Shown: positions 1 through 5,550 of the stretch, one piece after another
Numbering within the stretch: position 1 is the first letter of the stretch
How the letters are laid out: every line of letters starts with the position of its first letter
NCBI GenBank assembly: GCA_002298885.1
Contig: DBMK01000075.1
Location: 1 to 5,620 of the forward strand
DNA: 5,620 nucleotides
Direction of reading: 5' to 3'
DNA from: Anaerolineaceae bacterium UBA700
GTDB lineage: Bacteria > Chloroflexota > Anaerolineae > Anaerolineales > Anaerolineaceae
The notes under the pieces: model-generated
Told to the model about the DNA's origin: nothing
Database searches by the model: none
Seen by the model: the letters and a program-made list of their open reading frames with translations, nothing else
Program-made: the position numbers and the translations under genes

Positions 1-19
1 CCAAAGCACCCCTATCTAT

Positions 20-69
20 GTATTTGGAATATAATAAGGGGGTATTTGGGTAATATAGATAAATATTAT
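20..69 (+). promoter_or_regulatory. AT-rich upstream region of the VOC gene with a direct repeat
   Basis: The stretch is far more AT-rich than the rest of the window, as expected of a promoter region. An exact TATAAT lies at 30-35, and weaker -10-like hexamers lie at 54-59 (TATAGA) and 64-69 (TATTAT). None has a convincing -35 box at 16-18 bases. The octamer GTATTTGG occurs at 20-27 and again at 42-49, exactly 22 bases apart (about two helical turns), so it could be a regulator-binding site. A promoter is likely here, but which hexamer is used cannot be decided. Confidence 0.3.
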
Positions 70-98
70 CAATATGTTGGCGGAAAGGAGCGTGGGAA

Positions 99-458
99 AT
101 GTTGAATCTGAATTCGGTCATGATCGGGACCAAACAATTCAAGGTATTGGCGACCTTCTACGAAAAAGTCATCGGCAAACCGCCGGACATGGTGGAACCG
201 GAGAGCGGCTTTGCCGGCTGGCAGGCGGGCAACGGTTACATCGGCGTGCTGGAGCATTCCGAGATGGGCGGCCCCACGAAAGATCCCGGGCGGGTGATGC
301 TGAATTTCGAGACGACCCAGGTGAAAGAGGAATTTGAGCGCCTCAAGGCCCTGGGCGCAAAGGTGATCCGGGCGCCCTACCCCATGGACCAGGGCTGGAT
401 CGCCACCCTGGCCGACCCGGACGGCAACTACTTCCAGCTCATGACGCCAATGGAATAA
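99..458 (+). CDS. VOC-family (glyoxalase/bleomycin resistance-like) protein, 119 aa
   Basis: This is a small single-domain protein of the vicinal oxygen chelate superfamily, probably cytoplasmic and dimeric. Visible hallmarks are the opening strand and helix ending in FYEKVIG (residues 20-26), a central strand RVMLNFET (65-72), the helix EEFERLKALGA (77-87), and the closing signature LADPDGNYFQL (104-114). The start is supported by AAAGGAG at 84-90, eight bases before the ATG. Known VOC enzymes bind a divalent metal through His/Glu/Gln residues on these strands. Here the first-strand position usually occupied by His appears to be Ser6, and the last-strand Glu is Gln113, so classic glyoxalase I activity is doubtful. 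It may be a binding protein or an enzyme of unknown substrate. It appears to be transcribed alone: a strong hairpin follows 15 bases after the stop. The family call is firm; the function is unknown. Confidence 0.9.
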   Translation: MLNLNSVMIGTKQFKVLATFYEKVIGKPPDMVEPESGFAGWQAGNGYIGVLEHSEMGGPTKDPGRVMLNFETTQVKEEFERLKALGAKVIRAPYPMDQGWIATLADPDGNYFQLMTPME

Positions 459-473
459 TAAGATCCATGATAT

Positions 474-509
474 GGGGATGTTTCCGGCTTAGCCGCCGGA
501 AACATCCCC
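474..509 (+). terminator. Perfect 15-bp hairpin after the VOC gene
   Basis: Arms 474-488 and 495-509 are exact reverse complements around a 6-base loop. The hairpin lies 15 bases past the VOC stop codon, where a terminator would be expected. No T-run follows the right arm, so it is not a textbook intrinsic terminator; it could be a U-tract-less terminator, an mRNA 3' stabiliser, or a dispersed palindromic repeat. Confidence 0.5.
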
Positions 510-570
510 GATTCACGGCTGAAAGATAAAAAAGGCCCCACTCCACAGGAGCGCTCCGCGGCCCCCCTGA

Positions 571-597
571 CCCCCCGCCCCAAAATCGGGCGGGGGG
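571..597. repeat. Very GC-rich 10-bp hairpin
   Basis: CCCCCCGCCC at 571-580 is exactly complementary to GGGCGGGGGG at 588-597, with the 7-base loop CAAAATC between. No T-run follows on the + strand. It is a stable structure by base composition; whether it terminates transcription or is part of a repeat element is open. Confidence 0.5.
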
Positions 598-602
598 AAT
601 TA

Positions 603-650
603 ATGACTATTGATTTTTGGCCGCGTGGGCGGCCAAAAATCCATTGTCAT
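603..650. repeat. Long inverted repeat, 20 of 22 bp paired
   Basis: Arms 603-624 and 629-650 pair at 20 of 22 positions around the tetraloop GTGG. The inner 13 pairs, GATTTTTGGCCGC against its complement, have a single exception at the outermost end. The right arm is followed by AAAAAG, so it reads as T5 only on the minus strand. The core resembles the palindrome at 5551-5584: both run T5-GGC-G and back to CC-A5. This suggests members of one dispersed palindrome family. Confidence 0.5.
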
Positions 651-661
651 AAAAAGCCCCC

Positions 662-734
662 CCAAACTCCAGGGCGATTTTTAATCCGCGTGGCATAATT
701 AGCGTGAAGTTCGCGCATTATTCCAGGAGTTTGG
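662..734 (+). promoter_or_regulatory. Possible stem covering the ribosome binding site of the M28 gene
   Basis: Bases 662-673 (CCAAACTCCAGG) pair with 723-734 (CCAGGAGTTTGG) at 11 of 12 positions, the only mismatch being A671 with A725. The right arm contains the whole Shine-Dalgarno AGGAG (725-729) and ends at the base before the ATG at 735. A second helix, 691-699 with 717-725 (8 of 9 pairs), shares bases 723-725 with it, so the two partly exclude each other. The structure can form only in transcripts that start upstream of 662; a transcript from the nearby -10 candidate would lack the left arm. That this regulates translation is inference. Confidence 0.3.
691..699 (+). promoter_or_regulatory. 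Candidate extended -10 promoter of the M28 gene
   Basis: TGG followed by CATAAT (694-699) fits an extended -10 element (TGn plus a five-of-six match to TATAAT). No good -35 box is seen 16-18 bases upstream, which an extended -10 can tolerate. The start of transcription would fall near 706, giving a leader of about 29 bases before the ATG at 735. Confidence 0.3.
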
Positions 735-2327
735 ATGATCAAACGAGCAGTATCAGCAATCGGTATCTGCGCGGCGATGGTCTTTTCCGCAGTTTACGGC
801 CTGGCGCCGCTGTTTTTGCCGGCGGTGCAGCCAGCAGATGCGCCCGCGGGGCAGTTCTCGGCCGGGCGCGCCCTCGAAACCCTTAAGGTCATCGCCCAGG
901 CGGCGCACCCGGCCGGGTCGGCCGAAATGGCGCGAGTGGCTGCATTCATCCGCGACAGCCTGGCGCAGGACAGGCTGGCCCCCCAGGTCCAGGACACGGC
1001 CTCGACGACCCCGGCGGGAAGCGTGGCGCTGCACAACGTTTTCGTCGAAATCCCGGGGCAGGCGGCGACCGGCGCAATTTTGATCCTCGCTCACCCCGAT
1101 TCGACCCCCAACGGCCCGGGCGCGGGCGACGACGGCAGCGGGGCGGCGGTGTTGCTGGAGACGGCGCGGGCGCTCAAAGCCGGCCCGGCGCTCAAGAACG
1201 ACCTTATCCTGTTGTTCGACGACGGCGAAGAGCTGGGCTACCTGGGCGGGTACGCCTTCGCCCGGGAATACCCGGCGTTGAGCAAGGTGCGCCTGGCAAT
1301 CGGCCTGGATACGGCTGCCTGGGGGCCGGCGGTGCTGCTGCAGACCACGCCCGAGAACGGGATGCTGATCCAGGGATACGCCCGCAGCGTGCGCTCGCCA
1401 TTAGCGTTCGGGTTCTTCGCCCAGGCGGATTGGACCATCTCGCAGGATACCTCCGAGATCCAGCCCTTCGTCGAAAAGGGCATCTCCGGGCTGGCCATCG
1501 AAGACCCGACGGCGTTCGCTGGCAAGCACACGAGCGAAGATACGCTCGCCCAGGTGAACCCGGCCAGCATGCAGCAGATGGGCGACCAGGTGCTGGCGCT
1601 GGCGCGGGAGTATGGAAACATGGATTTCAGCCAGGCGCAGCCGCCTGCGCAGAGCTATTTCACGCTGTGGGGGATCGGCGTGGTGCATTATCCGCAGTGG
1701 GTGGACGCCGTGCTGCTGGGGATCGCCCTGGTTGGGTTTGCTGGCGTCGTCTTCACCGGGATACGCCGGAAACGCCTGGACGGGAAGGGCCTGGGGCTGG
1801 GCGGCCTTTTCTCCCTGGCGGTCCTGGCGCTATGCTTCGCGCTGGGGCTGGCGGGCTCCAAGCTCTTCGAAACCTGGTTCCCCAACCCCAACCCGCACGC
1901 CGACAGCTACCTGGCGCCGGCCAGCCTGCCGTTCCTCATCGCCGCGCTGCTCCTGGCGGCGGGAATCGGTTTCGGCGGACGGAGATTGGCGCGGCGTTGG
2001 CTGAAAAATAAGAGCGCGGCGGCCGCGGGATGGGTCCCCTGGCTGGTTTTAGGCGTCCTCGCGGCCCTGTTTTTGCCCGCCGGCGGGTACCTGTTCATCC
2101 TGCCGGCGCTGGCGGGCCTGGCGGCCTGGGCCTGGATGGTGCTGGCGGAGGAAGGCAAAACGCCGGCGGCGATTGTTTTGGCCGCCCCCGCCTTCATCGC
2201 CACGGTGCTAATGGTTCCCAACCTGGCGCTGGCCTTCCTCGGCGCCGGGATGACCGTTTTGCCGTTGGTTACCCTGCTCTTTGGCATGGTGGTGGATTTG
2301 TGGTTGTCGGTGTTTAAATTGTCATAA
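735..2327 (+). CDS. M28-family metallopeptidase with C-terminal multi-pass membrane domain (ERMP1/Pff1-like architecture), 530 aa
   Basis: This is a predicted di-zinc aminopeptidase held in the membrane with its catalytic domain outside the cytoplasm. Residues 5-29 form a hydrophobic N-terminal anchor. The M28 domain (about 45-295) shows every expected metal and catalytic position: His120 and Asp122 in AHPDS, Asp132 in GAGDDGSG, Glu165-Glu166 in DDGEELG, Asp192 in GLDT, and His265 in KHTSED. Seven or so hydrophobic segments follow, near 323-343, 355-375, 395-414, 433-450, 451-471, 476-494 and 500-526, separated by basic stretches such as RRKR (344-347). Most bacterial M28 enzymes are secreted without such a domain; eukaryotic ERMP1/Fxna and vacuolar Pff1 share this plan. 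AGGAG at 725-729, five bases before the ATG, supports the start. The natural substrate is unknown; N-terminal trimming of peptides outside the membrane is the family expectation. Confidence 0.9.
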   Translation: MIKRAVSAIGICAAMVFSAVYGLAPLFLPAVQPADAPAGQFSAGRALETLKVIAQAAHPAGSAEMARVAAFIRDSLAQDRLAPQVQDTASTTPAGSVALHNVFVEIPGQAATGAILILAHPDSTPNGPGAGDDGSGAAVLLETARALKAGPALKNDLILLFDDGEELGYLGGYAFAREYPALSKVRLAIGLDTAAWGPAVLLQTTPENGMLIQGYARSVRSPLAFGFFAQADWTISQDTSEIQPFVEKGISGLAIEDPTAFAGKHTSEDTLAQVNPASMQQMGDQVLALAREYGNMDFSQAQPPAQSYFTLWGIGVVHYPQWVDAVLLGIALVGFAGVVFTGIRRKRLDGKGLGLGGLFSLAVLALCFALGLAGSKLFETWFPNPNPHADSYLAPASLPFLIAALLLAAGIGFGGRRLARRWLKNKSAAAAGWVPWLVLGVLAALFLPAGGYLFILPALAGLAAWAWMVLAEEGKTPAAIVLAAPAFIATVLMVPNLALAFLGAGMTVLPLVTLLFGMVVDLWLSVFKLS

Positions 2328-2406
2328 TATATGAATGGTGGGTTCCGGGGCGCGTGAAAAAGATCAAGGCTCGGGGTTACCGCCCCTCCACCCACCCTAC
2401 GCGGTG

Positions 2407-2420
2407 TAGAATAATGAACA
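2407..2420 (+). promoter_or_regulatory. Weak -10-like hexamer just upstream of the GNAT gene
   Basis: TAGAAT at 2407-2412 is followed seven bases later by ATG at 2420, the spacing typical of leaderless transcripts. No -35 box is visible, and no Shine-Dalgarno precedes either ATG 2414 or ATG 2420. The pattern is short and could arise by chance; transcription could also continue from the M28 gene, which ends 86 bases upstream of 2414. Confidence 0.2.
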
Positions 2421-2881
2421 TGGCGGCCATGATTACCCCCGAACGCCCGGACAGTGAGGATGCGAAGGCGCTGATCGCCGAGCTCGAAGCAGTCCTGGAG
2501 CCGCTCTACCCCAAGGCCAGCCGGCACGGGTACAGCGTGGAGAAGCTGCTGCGCGAGGAGGTGGCCTTTTTCGTCATCCGTTACGACGGCATGCCTGCCG
2601 GATGCGGCGGGATTCAATTATTCGGTGCGGAGTACGGCGAGGTCAAGCGCATGTACGTGCGCCCGCAGTACCGCGGGCTGGGCCTGGCCAAACTGATGCT
2701 CGACCATTTAGCCGGGGTGGCCCGCCGGCAAGGCGCGGACCGGCTGCGCCTGGAGACGGGCATCCACCAGCGCGAGGCGATCGGGTTGTACGAACGCTGG
2801 GGGTTCCGGCGCATCGGCCCGTTCGGCGAATACCGCCAAGACCCGCTAAGCCTGTTCTTCGAGAAACAGATTGATCCATGA
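2414..2881 (+). CDS. GNAT-family N-acetyltransferase, about 155 aa
   Basis: This is a predicted cytoplasmic acetyl-CoA-dependent N-acetyltransferase. With the start used here, motif A is KRMYVRP followed by the pyrophosphate-binding loop Q85-Y-R-G-L-G-L-A92, and motif B is the block from H118 through LYERWGF (125-131), with Tyr126 at the usual general-acid position. The upstream strand carrying CGGIQLF also fits the fold. The start is uncertain. The frame stays open back to a GTG at 2354, but the 20 extra residues are basic, Pro-rich and outside the domain, so I prefer ATG 2414; ATG 2420 (leaderless, see the -10-like site) and ATG 2429 are alternatives. The stop overlaps the next start as ATGA, implying coupled translation with the PhzF gene. 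The substrate is unknown; the closest style is small stand-alone GNATs annotated for amino acids or small amines. Confidence 0.88.
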   Translation: MNMAAMITPERPDSEDAKALIAELEAVLEPLYPKASRHGYSVEKLLREEVAFFVIRYDGMPAGCGGIQLFGAEYGEVKRMYVRPQYRGLGLAKLMLDHLAGVARRQGADRLRLETGIHQREAIGLYERWGFRRIGPFGEYRQDPLSLFFEKQIDP

Positions 2882-3807
2882 CCGCCGGAACGCTGCCCTT
2901 TTCCCTTGTCGATGTTTTTGCCAGTTCTCCTTTATCGGGGAACGGGTTGAGCGTATTTCTGCTCGAGGATGCGCTGCCCGCCTCGCTGCTGCAGCGCATC
3001 ACCCAGGAAATGCGCCAGTTCGAGACGATCTTCCTGCGCCGGCTGGAAAGCGACGTCCGATTCCAGGCGCGCATCTTCACCATGGAGGAGGAACTGCCCT
3101 TTGCGGGGCACCCCATAATCGGCGCGGCCGCCTTCCTGCACGCTGAGCTGTTCTCCGCCCAGAGCGAGGCGCCATTCGAGCTTGTGGCGCCGGAAAAGTC
3201 CGTGCGAGTGACCAGCCGCCGGGAGGGGAAGGCCTATTTTGCCGAAATGGACCAGGGCGCTGCCGCCTTCTGGGAACCGATTGCGCGGACCGAAAGCGAG
3301 GCGTATCTGCAGGCCCTGAACCTCTCCGGCGCAGACCTTTCGCCCGGGCTGCCGCTGCAGGTCGTTTCGACCGGGCTGCCCTACCTGATCGTGCCGGTGC
3401 AGGCGAACCTGGAAGGAGCACATATCGTCCAGGCTGGATTCGAGGCGATGCTCGCCAAGATTGGCGCCAGATTTGTCTACGTTCTGGATACCGCCCGCCG
3501 CGAGGGACGCACCTGGGACAACGACGGCCGGGTGGAGGACATCGCTACGGGCAGCGCGGCCGGACCGGCCGGCGCGTACATGGCGCGGCACGGCCTGGCC
3601 CAGCCCGGTGAGGATATCCTTATCCACCAGGGCCGTTTCCTCAACCGGCCGAGCGTGATGCGCGTGCGCGTCGCTGGCGGCGGAGCGGTGATGGTCAGCG
3701 GCCAGGTGTGCTTTGTGGGGAGGGGGGAGATAAGTCTGCCGGAACCCTACCTCACCCCCCGGCCCCCTCTCCACGGGGTGGAGAGGGGGAGAAGGCAATT
3801 ACTATAG
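2878..3807 (+). CDS. PhzF-family isomerase/epimerase-like protein with repeat-encoded C-terminal tail, 309 aa
   Basis: This is a cytoplasmic enzyme of the PhzF family (diaminopimelate epimerase fold, two similar halves). Hallmarks are VDVFASSPLSGN (11-22), FETIFL (48-53) with Glu49 aligning with the catalytic acid Glu45 of Pseudomonas PhzF, the loop LPFAGHP (73-79) with His78, and DIATGSAAG (221-229) with Asp221 and Ser226. All key residues are present, so activity is plausible. A phenazine role is not supported, because no other phz gene is nearby; many family members have unknown substrates. The start overlaps the GNAT stop by four bases (ATGA), so the pair is translationally coupled. The family's last strand seems to end near residue 287. 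Residues from about 291 onward (LTPRPPLHGVERGRR) are encoded by a GC-rich palindromic repeat, making the protein some 20 residues longer than expected. Confidence 0.9.
   Translation: MTAGTLPFSLVDVFASSPLSGNGLSVFLLEDALPASLLQRITQEMRQFETIFLRRLESDVRFQARIFTMEEELPFAGHPIIGAAAFLHAELFSAQSEAPFELVAPEKSVRVTSRREGKAYFAEMDQGAAAFWEPIARTESEAYLQALNLSGADLSPGLPLQVVSTGLPYLIVPVQANLEGAHIVQAGFEAMLAKIGARFVYVLDTARREGRTWDNDGRVEDIATGSAAGPAGAYMARHGLAQPGEDILIHQGRFLNRPSVMRVRVAGGGAVMVSGQVCFVGRGEISLPEPYLTPRPPLHGVERGRRQLL
3749..3792 (+). repeat. GC-rich palindromic repeat, copy 1, inside the PhzF gene end
   Basis: The element starts ACCTCACCCCCC and contains a perfect 12-bp hairpin: CCCCCTCTCCAC at 3763-3774 pairs with 3778-3789 around the loop GGG. 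Repeats of the style CTCACCCCC-n-GCCCCTCTCC plus hairpin are, from general knowledge, abundant in Chloroflexota and other environmental genomes. This copy lies within the open reading frame of the PhzF gene and supplies its last residues. Confidence 0.75.
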
Positions 3808-3840
3808 AGAAGAGTGTTTATCACATCTTTTTCAACTGCG

Positions 3841-3882
3841 CGCTCCCCTCTCCACCCCGTGGAGAGGGGCTGGGGGTGAGGT
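3841..3882 (-). repeat. GC-rich palindromic repeat, copy 2, inverted
   Basis: Read on the minus strand it starts ACCTCACCCCCAGCCCC and matches copy 1 apart from two one-base length differences in C-runs and one substitution. Its own hairpin is CCCCTCTCCAC at 3845-3855 paired with 3859-3869 around the loop CCC. With copy 1 it forms a larger inverted repeat around 48 AT-richer bases (3793-3840). The structure may end transcription of the GNAT-PhzF pair, although no T-run directly follows. Confidence 0.75.
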
Positions 3883-3945
3883 CAAAGCATGGCGTTATCA
3901 AATCCGCTTATCCTTAAGGAACGATTTTTTTGCGTTACCCCGCTA

Positions 3946-3974
3946 TTGACGCCCCTCTTTGCCATGAGTATAGT
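3946..3974 (+). promoter_or_regulatory. Sigma70-type promoter of the lipoprotein gene
   Basis: TTGACG (3946-3951) and TATAGT (3969-3974) are separated by exactly 17 bases; each matches the consensus at five of six positions. Transcription would start near 3981, leaving a leader of about 43 bases with GGGAGG at 4012-4017. This is the best promoter match in the window, and it shows that the reading frame open upstream from 3889 is not the real gene start. Confidence 0.65.
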
Positions 3975-4023
3975 GGTAGATAACAAGCCTTTCGAGGGGA
4001 AATTTAATCGAGGGAGGTCAACC

Positions 4024-5526
4024 ATGCGCACCTGTTTTAAATTCATCGTCCTGCTCACGAGCCTGTCTATGCTGGCTGCCTGTCAGGGAACGGCCACGCC
4101 CACCGCGCCGCAGACGGGCGTCACTGCCTCGCCAGCGATAAACCTGCCTTCCGACACGCCCGCCCCGGCCACTGCAACGGTCGCCCCGGCCCCGCCCACC
4201 CCGCTGCCGCCCACGAATACGCCGCTCCCGGCCAAACCCACAGATACCCCCGCCCCGGCCAGCCTCAACCCGCACGGCCCCTACGTGCTGTTCAAAGGCA
4301 CCGAAGGGGTGTGGATTTCCAATCCGGACGGCAGCTATCTCACCCGGCTCTCCTCGGCCGATTTCCGGGGTGACCTGCGCAGCGCCGTCTCACCGGCCGG
4401 CGACCGCCTGGCGCTGGTGGTAAGCAACGACGCCGGGCTGGACCTCTACCTCATTCGCATCCCCGGCGGGGAGACGGAAAAGATCACGAACCTGATCAGC
4501 TTCACCCAGGCTGAGATCGGCGACGCCACCAGCCCGAAATCGTTTGCCACATACGCCATCCGGGATTACGACAGCCTGGCCTGGTCGCCCGGGGACGGGC
4601 GCTACCTTGCGTTCACCGGGGCGTTCAAAGGCCCCACCTCAGACCTGTACCTGTACGATACTCAGACCCAAAAAATCAGCCAACTGACCGACGGCCCGTC
4701 CCAGGCAGTGCTGCCAACCTGGTCGCCGGACGGGCAGTACATCCTGCACTTCGGCGTGAGCTGGGTGCCGCCCTTTGGCGGGGCCATCCTCGGCGCCAAC
4801 CGGCTGGACGGCGCCTGGGCCGTCCACGCCTCGGACGGCAAGCTGATCACGCTGCCCAAGCCGGCCGGGATGATCCCCCATTTTGTCGGCTGGCTGGATG
4901 CGGCCCACTTCATCACCTACGACAGCAGCGACGTGTGCTTCGCCCAGAACCTGCGCAGCGTCGACATCGTCAGCGGCAAGGCCGCCCCGCTCATGAAATA
5001 CAGCTTTTATTATGAAGTGGCCCGCTCCCCGGAGGATGGGACGATGGCCTTCCCCAGTGCAGCCGGATGCGCCGACTCGTTGGGGGACGGGTTCTTCCTC
5101 CTGCCCGCCGGCCAGGATACCCCCAAGCAGCTTTTGAACAAAAAAGTATACGAGGTAAGCTGGATGCCCGAGAGCAAGGTGTTCAACGCCTATCCCGAAG
5201 CGCTTTTCAGCGCGGATGGGAAAACCAGCTACCTTCCTCCGGTGTACGACGCCTCCTACCAGCCAGCCATCTCGAAGAACGGCTACCAGGCCTGGCAGGT
5301 GATCCAAAACCAGAAAGGACGGGTGGTAGTTAAAGCCTCGGGGGATGCCTGGCAGACCATCCAGGACAGCCTGGTGCGGCAGCTCCTGTGGGACCCGGTG
5401 GAGGGAAAGACCCTGCTCATCGTCCAGGACGACGGCTCGCTGTACGCGGCTGCGTTTCCCGATTTTGCGCCGCGCCCGATGGGCAAGATGGGCGGCACCA
5501 TCGACCAGGCCATCTGGGTGCCATAG
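4024..5526 (+). CDS. Secreted lipoprotein with Thr/Pro linker and TolB-like (PD40/WD40-type) beta-propeller repeats, 500 aa
   Basis: This is a predicted membrane-anchored extracytoplasmic protein. Residues 1-20 form a lipoprotein signal peptide: a basic start, a hydrophobic core and the lipobox L17-A-A-C20, where Cys20 would be lipidated. Residues 23-80 are a low-complexity Thr/Pro/Ala linker. From about 86 onward the protein looks like a beta-propeller, with SPDG-type turns at SNPDGS (99-104), SPAGDR (123-128), SPGDGR (188-193), SPDGQ (234-238) and SPEDG (335-339). Cys305 and Cys349 are the visible later cysteines and might form a disulfide. The start at 4024 is set by GGGAGG (4012-4017), the signal peptide and the promoter at 3946-3974; an upstream ATG at 3889 in the same frame precedes that promoter. 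Such propellers bind proteins or sugars, but no ligand or enzymatic residue can be read here. The gene looks monocistronic. Confidence 0.9.
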   Translation: MRTCFKFIVLLTSLSMLAACQGTATPTAPQTGVTASPAINLPSDTPAPATATVAPAPPTPLPPTNTPLPAKPTDTPAPASLNPHGPYVLFKGTEGVWISNPDGSYLTRLSSADFRGDLRSAVSPAGDRLALVVSNDAGLDLYLIRIPGGETEKITNLISFTQAEIGDATSPKSFATYAIRDYDSLAWSPGDGRYLAFTGAFKGPTSDLYLYDTQTQKISQLTDGPSQAVLPTWSPDGQYILHFGVSWVPPFGGAILGANRLDGAWAVHASDGKLITLPKPAGMIPHFVGWLDAAHFITYDSSDVCFAQNLRSVDIVSGKAAPLMKYSFYYEVARSPEDGTMAFPSAAGCADSLGDGFFLLPAGQDTPKQLLNKKVYEVSWMPESKVFNAYPEALFSADGKTSYLPPVYDASYQPAISKNGYQAWQVIQNQKGRVVVKASGDAWQTIQDSLVRQLLWDPVEGKTLLIVQDDGSLYAAAFPDFAPRPMGKMGGTIDQAIWVP

Positions 5527-5550
5527 ATTAAAAGACCCGGGAGTTTTTTT

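Larger units (their letters stand above)
459..734. other. Gene-free spacer packed with palindromes
   Basis: I see no coding region here. The spacer holds three separate hairpins (474-509, 571-597, 603-650), a perfect 10-base palindrome GGAGCGCTCC at 548-557, and two related A-run/C-run/ACTCCA stretches near 527-550 and 651-674. Its end forms the leader of the M28 peptidase gene. The content is that of repeat-derived, non-coding sequence rather than a decayed gene. Confidence 0.6.

Noticed and set aside
562..582. G-quadruplex on the minus strand
   Set aside because: Only three long G-runs are close together, so a standard four-tract motif is not met; the C-rich strand is better explained by the hairpin at 571-597.
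1907..2617. A 236-codon open frame on the minus strand spanning the M28-GNAT junction
   Set aside because: It overlaps the ends of two well-supported genes, and no domain is visible in its product.
2932..3798. A 288-codon open frame on the minus strand
   Set aside because: It lies opposite the PhzF gene, whose motifs and catalytic residues are intact; the antisense translation shows no recognisable domain. Long antisense frames are common in GC-rich DNA.
3749..3882. CRISPR array
   Set aside because: There are only two copies, in inverted rather than direct orientation, and no regular spacers or cas genes.
3911..3931. TCCTTAAGGA palindrome followed by T7 as an intrinsic terminator of the GNAT-PhzF pair
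   Set aside because: The stem can form only about three pairs around TTAA and is separated from the T-run by ACGA. The repeat hairpins just upstream are better candidates.
3889..4023. In-frame N-terminal extension of the lipoprotein from ATG 3889
   Set aside because: It would bury the lipoprotein signal peptide, has no ribosome binding site, begins at the edge of the palindromic repeat and precedes the strong promoter at 3946-3974.
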